Origin: Prosthecobacter debontii
GTDB taxonomy: Bacteria > Verrucomicrobiota > Verrucomicrobiia > Verrucomicrobiales > Verrucomicrobiaceae
Assembly: GCF_900167535.1 (NCBI RefSeq)
Contig: NZ_FUYE01000005.1
Location: 186,001-250,000, forward strand
Reading direction: 5' to 3'
Length of the DNA: 64,000 nucleotides
Shown: positions 9,200-17,810 of the stretch, in pieces
Numbering within the stretch: position 1 is the stretch's first letter
Layout: each line of letters opens with the position of its first letter
The notes under the pieces: generated by a model
Databases searched by the model: none
Seen by the model: only the letters and a program-made list of their open reading frames with translations
Told to the model about the DNA's origin: nothing
Made by a program: the position numbers and the translations under genes

Positions 9200-10516
9200 A
9201 TGAATATGAATGCCTCCTCTTCCTTGCGCTGTGAGCTTGATCGCCGCCGTTTCATGACTGGCGCTGCTAAATCGTTGTTAGGTGTCGGTTTGCTCCCCGC
9301 GGGTGAGCACTTTTTCAGTGGCAAGGCACTGGCTGCCGGGCAAGGCGCTGCGACGGCGCGTCAGGTGCCGACCGCACGCAGCGTGATCTATCTCTACATG
9401 ACAGGCGGACAGAGCCATCTGGATACTTGGGATCCGAAGCCTGAGAACAAGGAGGTGATGGGGGCCACGAAGACTATCAAAACCAGTGCGGATGGCGTCT
9501 TGATCGGTGAGTATCTGCCTCGCATGGCCACGCAGATGCATCATGCTTGCGTGATTAACTCGGTGGCCACCAATACGGGGGCTCATGAACAGGCCAACTA
9601 CTACATGCACACCAGCTTTGGTTTGCGCGGCACGATCAAGCACCCGGGTATGGGAGCGTGGCTGAGTTTCTATCAGGGAGCGGGAAATCCCTCTCTGCCG
9701 CCCTACGTTTACATCGGCAATGATAGCCGTCACCCTGGCGCTGGCTTTTTCCCGAAAAAGCATGGCCCGCTGATGGTGAATAATCCCGAGGCGGGTCTGC
9801 AAAACGTGCGTCCGCCGAAAGGAGTCAGCGAGGACCGCTTTGCCATGCGGCGAGATCTGGCCTCGGCCATGGATGTGGAGTTCCAAGCCGAATGGGCGAC
9901 TCGCGGCGTGAAAGCCTATGCTGACATGTATGATGATGCCGTGCGTCTGATGAAGAGCGATGATTTACGAGCTTTTGACCTGACCCAGGAAAGTGATGCG
10001 GTGCGTCAAGCCTATGGCAAGGAGACTTTCGGTCAAGGGTGCCTGCTCGCCCGCCGCTTGGTGGAGCATGGTGTGCGCTTCATCGAAGTGTCGCTAGGAA
10101 GCTGGGATACCCATACGGCCAACTTCATCAACACGCCACGTCTCTGTGACGTGTTGGATATCGCGCTCAGTGCTTTGGTAGCCGATTTACAAGCCCGTGG
10201 TCTTTTGGAGAGCACGATGATCGTCGTCAGCTCTGAATTTGGCCGCACCCCCAAGATCAATCAGAACCAAGGTCGTGATCATTACCCCGTCTTCAGCAGC
10301 GTCTTGATCGGTGGCGGGATTCAGGGAGGACAGAAATATGGTGCCACAGATAAAGATGGAGCCCAGGTGGTGGCCGATAAAGTCTCGCCCCCAGATCTTA
10401 ACGCAACCATTGGTTATGCCTTGGGGCTGCCTTTGGATCAAGTCATCTACTCACCGACCAAAAGGCCCTTCACAGTGGCGGATAAAGGACAGCCTCTGAC
10501 TCAGTTGTTTGGTTGA
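9200..10516 (+). CDS. DUF1501 protein with Tat signal (sulfatase-fold family)
   Basis: A 438-residue DUF1501 protein, a family related to the alkaline phosphatase/sulfatase fold, with unknown substrate. The N-terminus has a twin-arginine signal (DRRRFMTGAAKSLLGVG), so it is likely exported folded through Tat. Family blocks visible are IYLYMTGGQSHLDTWDPKP, FGQGCLLARRLVEHGVRFIE, SSEFGRTPKINQNQGRDHYP and a C-terminal DLNATIGYALGLPLDQ. The ATG at 9200 was preferred over an upstream start at 9086, which would overlap the previous gene and bury the Tat motif. It is 56 bp behind the PSCyt2/PSD1 gene, probably as one transcript, and converges on a glycosyltransferase gene with only 11 bp between stops. 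Confidence 0.93.
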   Translation: MNMNASSSLRCELDRRRFMTGAAKSLLGVGLLPAGEHFFSGKALAAGQGAATARQVPTARSVIYLYMTGGQSHLDTWDPKPENKEVMGATKTIKTSADGVLIGEYLPRMATQMHHACVINSVATNTGAHEQANYYMHTSFGLRGTIKHPGMGAWLSFYQGAGNPSLPPYVYIGNDSRHPGAGFFPKKHGPLMVNNPEAGLQNVRPPKGVSEDRFAMRRDLASAMDVEFQAEWATRGVKAYADMYDDAVRLMKSDDLRAFDLTQESDAVRQAYGKETFGQGCLLARRLVEHGVRFIEVSLGSWDTHTANFINTPRLCDVLDIALSALVADLQARGLLESTMIVVSSEFGRTPKINQNQGRDHYPVFSSVLIGGGIQGGQKYGATDKDGAQVVADKVSPPDLNATIGYALGLPLDQVIYSPTKRPFTVADKGQPLTQLFG

Positions 10517-10527
10517 GTGATTTTAAT

Positions 10528-11760
10528 TTAGTCGCGATTTGCGAGTCGATGATAAAGATCTGCGTATTGGTCGAGAGTCTTTTGAAGATCGTGATGTTGT
10601 CTTACATGAGCGAGTGCTGACGTCGCCAAGCTTTGTCTAAGTTGAGGTTCGCTGCACACTCGACTCAAGCTTCGGGATAAGGCTTCGGCCGTTTCTTCCG
10701 TTAGCAGATAGTCTTTGGTAGGCTGTCCAAGCTCTTGGGCGCGGCCGATGAAATCTGTCGTGACGACGGGGACTCCGCACGCCATGGCTTCGAGCAGCAC
10801 GTTTCCAAGTCCTTCATTCACAGAAGCGAAGGTAAAAACATCCACCGCTTGAAACCACGCTTCTGGGGACTTGGTCTCCCCTGAAAAGAAGATGCTACGA
10901 TTAAGTTCCTGCCCAGCCAGCGATAAAAGTTTGTTATAATAGGTGCTTTGAAGGGCGGCTTCCTCTTGATTTTGCATGGTAGGCCGATCAACTGGACCGA
11001 CGAGGAATAAAATCGCCTTTGGATTTTCGGCTTTTGTTTTGAGGAAGGCCGCGATGATCAAATCGACTCGTTTGCGGGGAGTTAAAACCCCCAGGTATAA
11101 AACAGCGATGGCGTCTTGAGGTATGCCAAGTTCCTTCCTGCGTTCTTGTTTTTGTTCGAGACTCGCGATGGAAAAACGATGGAGGTCAACCCCATTGCTG
11201 ATGATTTGGATTTGCGCTGGAACAGCTCCTTCTTGAAGTCGTTCTTCAGCCATCGTTTGACTGCTGACGACAATCTTCTCGCAAAAGCTTTCCGTGAGTC
11301 GCCGTTTGATTTTTCTGGCAAAGCGCTTGAGCCAAAAGCCCTGGTTTTCTTGATGCCTGAGACCGATGATGGTAATGACCTGCAAGATCTTAGTCCGCGA
11401 GCGTTTGAGCTGCCTCAGGAAAGGAATGGAACTCGGGTGGAGGCCGAAAAATTGGACGACATCGAATTTTTCGCTGTCGTTGAGAATCAACTGTAAAGTC
11501 TTGCGATTGAGAGTTGAGTCCGCAAATAAAGGGTTGGGATCGGAGATGAATTCCCGATAGATCTCAATGCCTTCTTCAACGCATTTGCCTCTTGGTAAAT
11601 CAGGATTTCTCGTGGTGCATACCACTTTCAAGAGGACATTGCGTGCTTGTAAACCCGGGATGTAACGCCGGAATCGTTCGGAGGCTCCACCCAATTCAGG
11701 GAAGAAATTCCGAGTCACCAGAAGAACCCTTGTGGGAGAAGATTCAGACGGTGAATCCAT
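10528..11760 (-). CDS. Glycosyltransferase, GT4 family
   Basis: A 410-residue GT4 glycosyltransferase. It opens with VLLVTRNFFPELGGASERFR, typical of the acceptor domain with its glycine-rich loop, and carries AVLYLGVLTPRKRVDLIIAA and the E-x7-E donor-site motif in ASVNEGLGNVLLEAMACGVP near residue 320. It probably works in the same surface-glycan pathway as the neighbouring FkbM methyltransferase, whose stop codon lies one base before this ATG, so the two are likely translationally coupled. A start six codons upstream (11778) would overlap the FkbM gene and is possible. Donor and acceptor sugars cannot be inferred. Confidence 0.9.
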   Translation of the reverse strand: MDSPSESSPTRVLLVTRNFFPELGGASERFRRYIPGLQARNVLLKVVCTTRNPDLPRGKCVEEGIEIYREFISDPNPLFADSTLNRKTLQLILNDSEKFDVVQFFGLHPSSIPFLRQLKRSRTKILQVITIIGLRHQENQGFWLKRFARKIKRRLTESFCEKIVVSSQTMAEERLQEGAVPAQIQIISNGVDLHRFSIASLEQKQERRKELGIPQDAIAVLYLGVLTPRKRVDLIIAAFLKTKAENPKAILFLVGPVDRPTMQNQEEAALQSTYYNKLLSLAGQELNRSIFFSGETKSPEAWFQAVDVFTFASVNEGLGNVLLEAMACGVPVVTTDFIGRAQELGQPTKDYLLTEETAEALSRSLSRVCSEPQLRQSLATSALAHVRQHHDLQKTLDQYADLYHRLANRD

Positions 11761-11761
11761 G

Positions 11762-12757
11762 TCACCTGAAAAGACCAATAGCGGTTTCGCGCAAATCCCG
11801 GACCAATGTTTTCAGCTTCTTGCGGAAGTGAAGTCGGTAGAGAGCTTTGGAAGCTATGTCTAACTCGCGATTGAGGTCCACCGAGTTCACTAGATCTCCA
11901 ATGGGTCCCTTTTTGATGCATTTCAAAACACAGAGTGCATAGTCCACCTGATGATAAAGTAGTGCGATGAGGGCAAGGCGTGCGAGCTTTTTCTCGGGGT
12001 TCTCGAGATGTTGAACGATCCAGCGATGATCTCTCAGAAACAAGACATCCGAGTGAACGATTCTTCCTCGTGAGTAGGGAATCTGCTGGGAAGTGTACGC
12101 TTCATGCTCTGCGGTTTGAGCAGATCTCCAATAACGTTGGAAGATCCAATCGGCAGTGATGAATCCGTGTTGGCGAAGATGCAGTTCCATCTCACTGAAC
12201 TGAGGCTGATTGTGATAAAGCTGCGCGAATTCGACTTCGGCCCGAATCCCCAGCAACCATTCACTGACCATTTTTGAGGCCCCTCTTAAGATCGCGAGCT
12301 CGCCGCCTTGAACGTCCACTTTGAGGAAGTCTGCATCTTGGAGTTGTTGCTTTTGGCAAAAAGCATCCAGTGGTTCTACCTGCATGGAGAACGAATTGAC
12401 GATGCGGAAGTCATGATCCCGCCCTAACTCAGTTAGCAACTCCATGTTGGGCGACAATGTTGACGAGCATCCTGGCTGGCTGGCCAAATGCAAATCAATG
12501 CTGCCCTCGGTCTCTCCTAGTGCGACGGGGAAGTGACGTTCGCTTTTCCATCCGTCGCGATTGCTTTTGGCCACTAAGTTTAAGCGATCACATTCGGGGG
12601 TGTCGGGCTCAAACCCGATTGCGTTTGTGAACGGAGCGACGGGTAAAAAATCTTCCAGGAGCCCGCCACGGGAACCAATGTCAATGAGTTCGAGTTCGAC
12701 TTCAAAAGCCAGTTTTCCTAAAAAGGAGGAGTCGAAAAGTTTGATGTTCGCTGGCAT
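11762..12757 (-). CDS. FkbM family methyltransferase
   Basis: A 331-residue protein with the FkbM-type SAM-dependent methyltransferase domain: LELIDIGSRGGLLEDF near residues 25-40 is the SAM-binding loop, IGFEPDTPECDRL the second motif and DADFLKVDVQGGELAIL, near residue 145, the typical FkbM block. Such enzymes usually O-methylate sugars in polysaccharides or natural products. The C-terminal 80 residues are outside the domain and look helical and basic. It is the first gene of a leftward two-gene unit with the glycosyltransferase at 10528-11760, and is divergent from another methyltransferase at 12899. Confidence 0.88.
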   Translation of the reverse strand: MPANIKLFDSSFLGKLAFEVELELIDIGSRGGLLEDFLPVAPFTNAIGFEPDTPECDRLNLVAKSNRDGWKSERHFPVALGETEGSIDLHLASQPGCSSTLSPNMELLTELGRDHDFRIVNSFSMQVEPLDAFCQKQQLQDADFLKVDVQGGELAILRGASKMVSEWLLGIRAEVEFAQLYHNQPQFSEMELHLRQHGFITADWIFQRYWRSAQTAEHEAYTSQQIPYSRGRIVHSDVLFLRDHRWIVQHLENPEKKLARLALIALLYHQVDYALCVLKCIKKGPIGDLVNSVDLNRELDIASKALYRLHFRKKLKTLVRDLRETAIGLFR

Positions 12758-12898
12758 GAAAAGCTAAGATTTAAACGATCTCCGAGGATGCATTACCTCG
12801 ACCATTAATTCACGGCAAGAGATTCACGGGATGGCAACTCGTCAACAGCTTCTGTAAAAACTTGTGCCCAAGTTTTTTTTCAGTGACATGTGTATCAC

Positions 12899-13858
12899 AT
12901 GAGGAACAGGACTTGCGATGCTGCATTACGCATTTATTCCTCCCCCTCAATGGCAATCACTCGTGACGCTTTCGAACTTCTCTGCTGGGCTAAACAGCAA
13001 AATTTACAGAATTGGGAGCATGTTCTGACACTTGGCAGGCAGTCTGTGATTCTTCAGCCTTGGGATGTTGCGAATTGGGAAGCGACTTCACGCAGCACCA
13101 ACACGCTGTCTTCATTCACGAAGCGGGCTGAGGATGCGAGCGCTGGCGAGCAGCTATTCAAAGCCATCGGCGCAGAGAAAGTCGATTCGATGGACATATC
13201 AGACTATGAGGGTGCTTCGATCATTCATAATCTAAACCAGCCGGTTCCTGATCATCTTAAATTAGCCTTCGATGTAGTTTTTGACGGTGGGACTCTTGAG
13301 CATGTCTTTGACTATCCTACGGCTTTGAAGAATGCGCTGAGCATGGTTAAGCCTGGAGGTTGGTTTTTGGCGATCACTCCATCCAATATGTGGTGCGGTC
13401 ATGGATTTTATCAGTTTAGTCCCGAGGTTTTTAGAACAATTTTGTCCGAAGTGAATGGCTTCAAACTGAAGATGATGGCTTTTGCATTGAGCACTTATAA
13501 AAAGGAGTATTGGATTTGGGATGCCGAGCAGGTGCAGCGCCCCGGCAGACTGGGTATATTCTCGAAGCATCCAGCCTGTCTGCTCATTGCGGCACAACGC
13601 ATCTCTTCAGAGATTCCAGAGAAACTCTCTGTACAGCAGCCAGACTATGTCGTTCGCTGGGAGGCAGGTTCTGAAAAGCAGGAGATCAAAACGGCTCTCG
13701 CTCAAACTTCGGCACCGGTCCAGACCAAGAGTTTGAAGAGTAAACTTGTATCGATTCTTCCTTGGTCGATCCGGGGTCGCTTATGGCATCGGATTGCAGC
13801 AAAGCGAAATATAGCGCAACATCAGCGCGGTTTACACCGCGCCAATTCTCTAGTGTAA
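12899..13858 (+). CDS. Class I SAM-dependent methyltransferase-like protein
   Basis: A protein of about 319 residues with a Rossmann-type methyltransferase core. FDVVFDGGTLEHVFDYPTAL and MVKPGGWFLAITPSN match motifs IV and V-VI of class I methyltransferases, while the SAM-binding loop is degenerate (HVLTLGRQSV rather than a GxGxG). The C-terminal third is basic and Gln/Ser-rich. The start is uncertain: GTG 12890, ATG 12899 and ATG 12950 are all in frame and none has a clear ribosome binding site. Its position beside the FkbM gene and 40 bp before a flippase gene suggests a role in modifying a surface glycan or its precursor. Confidence 0.75.
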   Translation: MRNRTCDAALRIYSSPSMAITRDAFELLCWAKQQNLQNWEHVLTLGRQSVILQPWDVANWEATSRSTNTLSSFTKRAEDASAGEQLFKAIGAEKVDSMDISDYEGASIIHNLNQPVPDHLKLAFDVVFDGGTLEHVFDYPTALKNALSMVKPGGWFLAITPSNMWCGHGFYQFSPEVFRTILSEVNGFKLKMMAFALSTYKKEYWIWDAEQVQRPGRLGIFSKHPACLLIAAQRISSEIPEKLSVQQPDYVVRWEAGSEKQEIKTALAQTSAPVQTKSLKSKLVSILPWSIRGRLWHRIAAKRNIAQHQRGLHRANSLV

Positions 13859-13898
13859 GCGAGTGGCCGATGGGGACTGAGTCTTCATCATTTATCCA

Positions 13899-15416
13899 AT
13901 GAAGCTTGCACGCACGATGATGACCAGTTCAGCAGCCATGCTGCTGGATCATTTCTTCAAAATGGCGGCCATTTTTTTGGTGACGCCTTGGATGGCTGGT
14001 GGTCTCGGCAAAGAGCAATACGGACTCTGGCTTTTGGCGATGAGTCTCGTCGGTTATCTGGCCTTGATTGATTTTGGCATCACTTTGGCTGGATCAAGGT
14101 ATTTGGCCCGTTATTTGGGTGCCGGGAATGAAAATCGATTGCAGGGCACGATTTCGGCTCTTCGCAAAATTTATCGGAAACTCGGTTTGGCCTGCCTGCT
14201 GGGTGTCCTGTTATTGACCGCAGGCTGCCTTTGGTTTTTTAGGGCTGAAGCTTGGAAGGAGGATTTGATTAGCATCGTGGTGACTTTGGGCCTCGGCACC
14301 TCGGTCAGAATCTGGTGCCGACTACCCGCAGCTTTGCTGCGGGGGCACTTAGCTTACACATCATTGGTTTGGGCCTCGATTGCGCGCACTTTGGTTCAAG
14401 CCGTTGGTGCTTGGTCGGTTCTTCACGCAGGTGCGGGTTTCCTAGCGCTGACGCTCATGTATTTGGCCGGAGATCTTTTGGAGTTGGCTTTGCAGCGGTT
14501 TTCTGCGCGGAGGTATTATCCAAGTCAAAGAGGGCTCACGCCGGACGAGCACAAGGACGAAAGTGCAGAGATTTTCCGCTATGCATTGCAATCTTTGAGC
14601 GGAGCTCTCGCCACGACTTTGCGGGGGCAGGTGCCGCCGCTTGGCATTGCTTGGGCGCTAGGGGTCGGAACAATCCCCATTTATTCAATCGCCATGCGCC
14701 TCGTTGGTGTGGTTGAAGATAGTTTGGGCGCGCTTTTTGGCGGACAATGGTTGTCGGCCTTCAGTCGAATGGAAGGCGGCGAAAACGCCTTACTAGAGCG
14801 TCGAAAGTGGATTCAACGGCTTTTGCGTTACGCTGCCAGCTTGGCTTCTGCTGCCATCGTGGGGTTGTTGATTTTAGGCCGCCCGTTTCTTGAGCTGTGG
14901 CTTGGGCCTGCTTTCGTCGAGAGCCATCAGCTGCTGCATATTTTAGCCGTGCCGACGGTGATCTATTTAGCTCAGTGGCCGGCTAGAGCTCTCATCGCCA
15001 GCTCAGCGGAGTTAGGTGCCTTCACGCGGTGGTGCTTTGTGGGTGCAGCGGTTGTTGCGGCGGGCAGTTTCGTGTTGCCCTTTTGGTGGGGAATCGCAGG
15101 AGTCATGTGGCTGATCGCGATTCATCACATCCTCATTTTTGGCGTTCTCTTGAGTTACTATGTCGGTCGTATTGTCCAGATATCACCGCTGACCTACTGG
15201 CTGCCCGCCGTGAGAATTGGGCTTGTGATGGCTTTTTGCGCTTGGGGTTACAGTCAGTTGGCCTCACCATTACTCGTGCCAAATTATTGGAAGCTTTTTC
15301 AGGCGGGCGTAGGGTTGGGGGTGGTTTGTTTGGTGGTGATTGGAGTTGTTGGTTTAAATCGTGAGGAGCGACATGGCATCTGGGGCATCGTCAAAAAGAG
15401 ATTGGGACGGAGATAG
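13899..15416 (+). CDS. Wzx-like polysaccharide flippase (MVF/MOP superfamily)
   Basis: A 505-residue integral membrane protein with about 12 to 14 hydrophobic helices. The opening (MLLDHFFKMAAIFLVTPWMA, then GGLGKEQYGLWLLAMSLVGY) is typical of polysaccharide-biosynthesis flippases, which move lipid-linked oligosaccharides across the inner membrane. It follows the methyltransferase by 40 bp on the same strand. With two GT4 enzymes and two methyltransferases nearby it completes a partial surface-glycan locus; no Wzy polymerase or Wzz chain-length regulator is in the window. Confidence 0.88.
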   Translation: MKLARTMMTSSAAMLLDHFFKMAAIFLVTPWMAGGLGKEQYGLWLLAMSLVGYLALIDFGITLAGSRYLARYLGAGNENRLQGTISALRKIYRKLGLACLLGVLLLTAGCLWFFRAEAWKEDLISIVVTLGLGTSVRIWCRLPAALLRGHLAYTSLVWASIARTLVQAVGAWSVLHAGAGFLALTLMYLAGDLLELALQRFSARRYYPSQRGLTPDEHKDESAEIFRYALQSLSGALATTLRGQVPPLGIAWALGVGTIPIYSIAMRLVGVVEDSLGALFGGQWLSAFSRMEGGENALLERRKWIQRLLRYAASLASAAIVGLLILGRPFLELWLGPAFVESHQLLHILAVPTVIYLAQWPARALIASSAELGAFTRWCFVGAAVVAAGSFVLPFWWGIAGVMWLIAIHHILIFGVLLSYYVGRIVQISPLTYWLPAVRIGLVMAFCAWGYSQLASPLLVPNYWKLFQAGVGLGVVCLVVIGVVGLNREERHGIWGIVKKRLGRR

Positions 15417-15470
15417 TTCTTTAAGCAGCGGCGCAAAAGCGGGACGTTTCGAACGTATTTGTCAGGACGC

Positions 15471-16886
15471 ATGTTTCCCTTCGATCCCACGGCCCATGCG
15501 CTGAGTGTAAACCGGCGCGCGTTCTTGTCTCAATCCGCCTACGGATTGGGTGGCATGGCCTTGGCGGGATTGGTTTCTCAGGCTCAAGCGGGAGTGGCGG
15601 GGGCCATGCTGAAGCCGCATCTGCCAGTGAAAGCACGTCGGGTAATCTTTCTATGCATGGCAGGCGGCCCCTCGCATCTCGAAACATTCGATTGGAAGCC
15701 CCAGTTGAAGGCATTGGATGGCCAAGCCTTCCCTGAGTCTTTTACGAAGGGGCAGCAGCTGGCCCAGCTTCAGGGGGCCGAGTTGAAGGCACGAGGGGCT
15801 TTTTGTGAGTTCAAGCGTTGGGGGCAATCGGGACAGGAGATTTCGGAATTGTTTCCTAACCTAGGCGGAGTCGCGGATGATCTGTGCATCATTCGGTCCA
15901 TGCAGACGGAGCAGATCAATCATGATACCGCTCATGCCTTCATGAATACGGGCAGCATCATCAAAGGGCGTCCCAGCATGGGGTCCTGGCTGCTTTATGG
16001 GCTGGGCTGTGACACGAGTGACCTGCCCGGCTTTGTGGTGCTGACCTCAGCGGGTAAAACGGGGCAGCAGCCTGTCTCCGCGCGGCAATGGTCCGCAGGC
16101 ATTTTGCCGAGTAAATATCAGGGCATCCAGTTTCAGGCGAAGGGGCAACCGGTGCACTATCTGGGGAGTCCTGACGGTGTCTGCCAGAGCACCCAAAGGC
16201 AGGTGGTGGAGGAGATTCAGCGACTGAATGGGATGCTGGCCGAGGAAAAGCTAGACCCAGAAATCCAGACCCGGATCGCTCAATATGAGATGGCTTTTAA
16301 GATGCAGGCCAGCGTGCCTGAGCTGACGGATCTGAAAAGTGAGCCTCAGCATATTCTGGATCTCTACGGGGTGAAGGAGCCTGGGGATGGGAGTTTCGCA
16401 TCGAATTGCCTGTTAGCTCGCCGGATGGCTGAGCGTGGGGTGCGGATGATCCAGCTTTATCACCGAGCCTGGGATCATCATGGCGGGATTGTGGATGGGA
16501 TGAAAGCGGCGGCTCAAGATGTGGATCAGGCGTCCGCCGCATTGATCAAGGACTTGAAGCAGCGAGGCATGCTCGATGACACCCTCATTCTTTGGGGGGG
16601 CGAGTTTGGCCGCACGCCGATGGGGCAGGGGACCGGAAGAGATCACCACATCTTAGCTTTCAATGTGTTCATGGCAGGTGGTGGTGTGAAGCCAGGCTTC
16701 AGCTATGGGGCTACGGATGAACTTGGCTATCGTGCGGTGGAGGACGTGGTGCATGTCCATGACCTGCACGCCACCATGCTGCATTTACTTGGGATTGATC
16801 ACAAACGTCTCACAGTGAAGTTCCAGGGGTTGGATGTCCGGCTGACGGGTATTGCCGGAAACTTGGTGAAGAAGGTTATCGCCTGA
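15471..16886 (+). CDS. DUF1501 protein with Tat signal, without adjacent PSCyt2/PSD1 partner
   Basis: A 471-residue DUF1501 protein with a Tat signal (NRRAFLSQSAYGLGGMALAG). Recognisable blocks are ARRVIFLCMAGGPSHLETFD, a GRPSMGSWLLYGLG segment, LLARRMAERGVRMIQLYHRA, LWGGEFGRTPMGQGTGRDHH and DLHATMLHLLGIDHKRLTVK. In these blocks it resembles the DUF1501 protein at 60020 more than those at 9200 and 46685. The ATG at 15471 was taken over a TTG four codons upstream. Unlike the other three copies it has no DUF1549/DUF1553 gene beside it; it follows a flippase gene by 54 bp and precedes an anchored protein of unknown function. Confidence 0.92.
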   Translation: MFPFDPTAHALSVNRRAFLSQSAYGLGGMALAGLVSQAQAGVAGAMLKPHLPVKARRVIFLCMAGGPSHLETFDWKPQLKALDGQAFPESFTKGQQLAQLQGAELKARGAFCEFKRWGQSGQEISELFPNLGGVADDLCIIRSMQTEQINHDTAHAFMNTGSIIKGRPSMGSWLLYGLGCDTSDLPGFVVLTSAGKTGQQPVSARQWSAGILPSKYQGIQFQAKGQPVHYLGSPDGVCQSTQRQVVEEIQRLNGMLAEEKLDPEIQTRIAQYEMAFKMQASVPELTDLKSEPQHILDLYGVKEPGDGSFASNCLLARRMAERGVRMIQLYHRAWDHHGGIVDGMKAAAQDVDQASAALIKDLKQRGMLDDTLILWGGEFGRTPMGQGTGRDHHILAFNVFMAGGGVKPGFSYGATDELGYRAVEDVVHVHDLHATMLHLLGIDHKRLTVKFQGLDVRLTGIAGNLVKKVIA

Positions 16887-16925
16887 TCTTTACAACCAGG
16901 GGGGCTTTACGGCACTATAGCGATC

Positions 16926-17714
16926 ATGCTGTGGCGCATTCTATCGGCACTCATCGTTTTGTTCTGGGCAATGATGACCGGGTTGATCATCCGGGACACC
17001 TACTTCCCAGATTATTCCCGGTTTGCCGTGGTTCCGCCGCGTTTTGTCTTCGACTTATTTCTGAGTGAAGCAGCAGCCTTTAATAACACGCTGCATCTTT
17101 ATCACGAGAAGGAGCGGATCGGTCACACGACGTTCACGATTCGCAAGGATGGGGGCGAAGATCAGGTTCAAGTGCTCTATGCGCTTCTGGCTTCAGGCAT
17201 GGTGACTTTTCCCGTGCCGAATGCCAAGGACCAAGACCTGAACTTCCGGTTGACCGCCGAGCTGGAGGACGCCGAGCGCTGGCATAGCCTGGACTTGGAG
17301 TTGAAATCCGGCTCTGCGGATTTGTTTGCTGTCATCCAGTGGAAAGTGGGAGACGAGTTGCCTCAGGTGGAGGTCAAAAAGGGCGGGCAAGTGGTGATGA
17401 ATACCGAAATGATGAAGACGATGATGGCCATGAAGGGCGCTTTCGGGGGCGGATTCGAATGGCTGGCGGAACTAGGGACGGCCCAGTCGGCCGTGGCAGA
17501 GGCATCTCCGTTGCACGCTCGGGAGGGCATCATGGAGTTGGCAGGTAAAAAGCGGCGTTGCTACATCGTCACCTGGCAGGTGTTTCAGACGGAGGAGATC
17601 CGAATCTATTTCACGGAGGTGGGGGAGCTGGCCCGGATCGAATTGCCCCAAGACTATCGTTTCATCGAGCCGATGATGCATGGATTGGAAAAAGGCCTGA
17701 GCACCATGGAATGA
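16926..17714 (+). CDS. Hypothetical membrane-anchored protein
   Basis: A 262-residue protein I do not recognise. It begins with one hydrophobic helix (MLWRILSALIVLFWAMMTGL), so the remainder is probably held outside the cytoplasm by an N-terminal anchor or released after signal cleavage. The rest has alternating hydrophobic residues suggesting beta structure, with phrases such as ERIGHTTFTIRK and RRCYIVTWQVFQ that recall lipoprotein-carrier-like or DUF3108-like folds; that resemblance is weak. It lies 39 bp after the DUF1501 gene and may be cotranscribed with it. Confidence 0.7.
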   Translation: MLWRILSALIVLFWAMMTGLIIRDTYFPDYSRFAVVPPRFVFDLFLSEAAAFNNTLHLYHEKERIGHTTFTIRKDGGEDQVQVLYALLASGMVTFPVPNAKDQDLNFRLTAELEDAERWHSLDLELKSGSADLFAVIQWKVGDELPQVEVKKGGQVVMNTEMMKTMMAMKGAFGGGFEWLAELGTAQSAVAEASPLHAREGIMELAGKKRRCYIVTWQVFQTEEIRIYFTEVGELARIELPQDYRFIEPMMHGLEKGLSTME

Positions 17715-17741
17715 GCAAAACATCAGCTCTCTCCAAAAGAA

Positions 17742-17767
17742 AAAGCGCCCTGTTGCCAGGGCGCTTT
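17742..17767 (-). terminator. Rho-independent terminator for the barrel-protein gene
   Basis: A perfect 11-bp stem (AAAGCGCCCTG paired with CAGGGCGCTTT) closes a TTGC loop between two convergent genes. Read leftwards the stem is followed by TTTTTCTTTT, so it fits best as the terminator of the gene ending at 17811; read rightwards the T-tract is short. Confidence 0.85.
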
Positions 17768-17810
17768 CGAGGGAGGTCTTGAGGTGGGAGAAAGAAGAAG
17801 TGCGGGCCTG

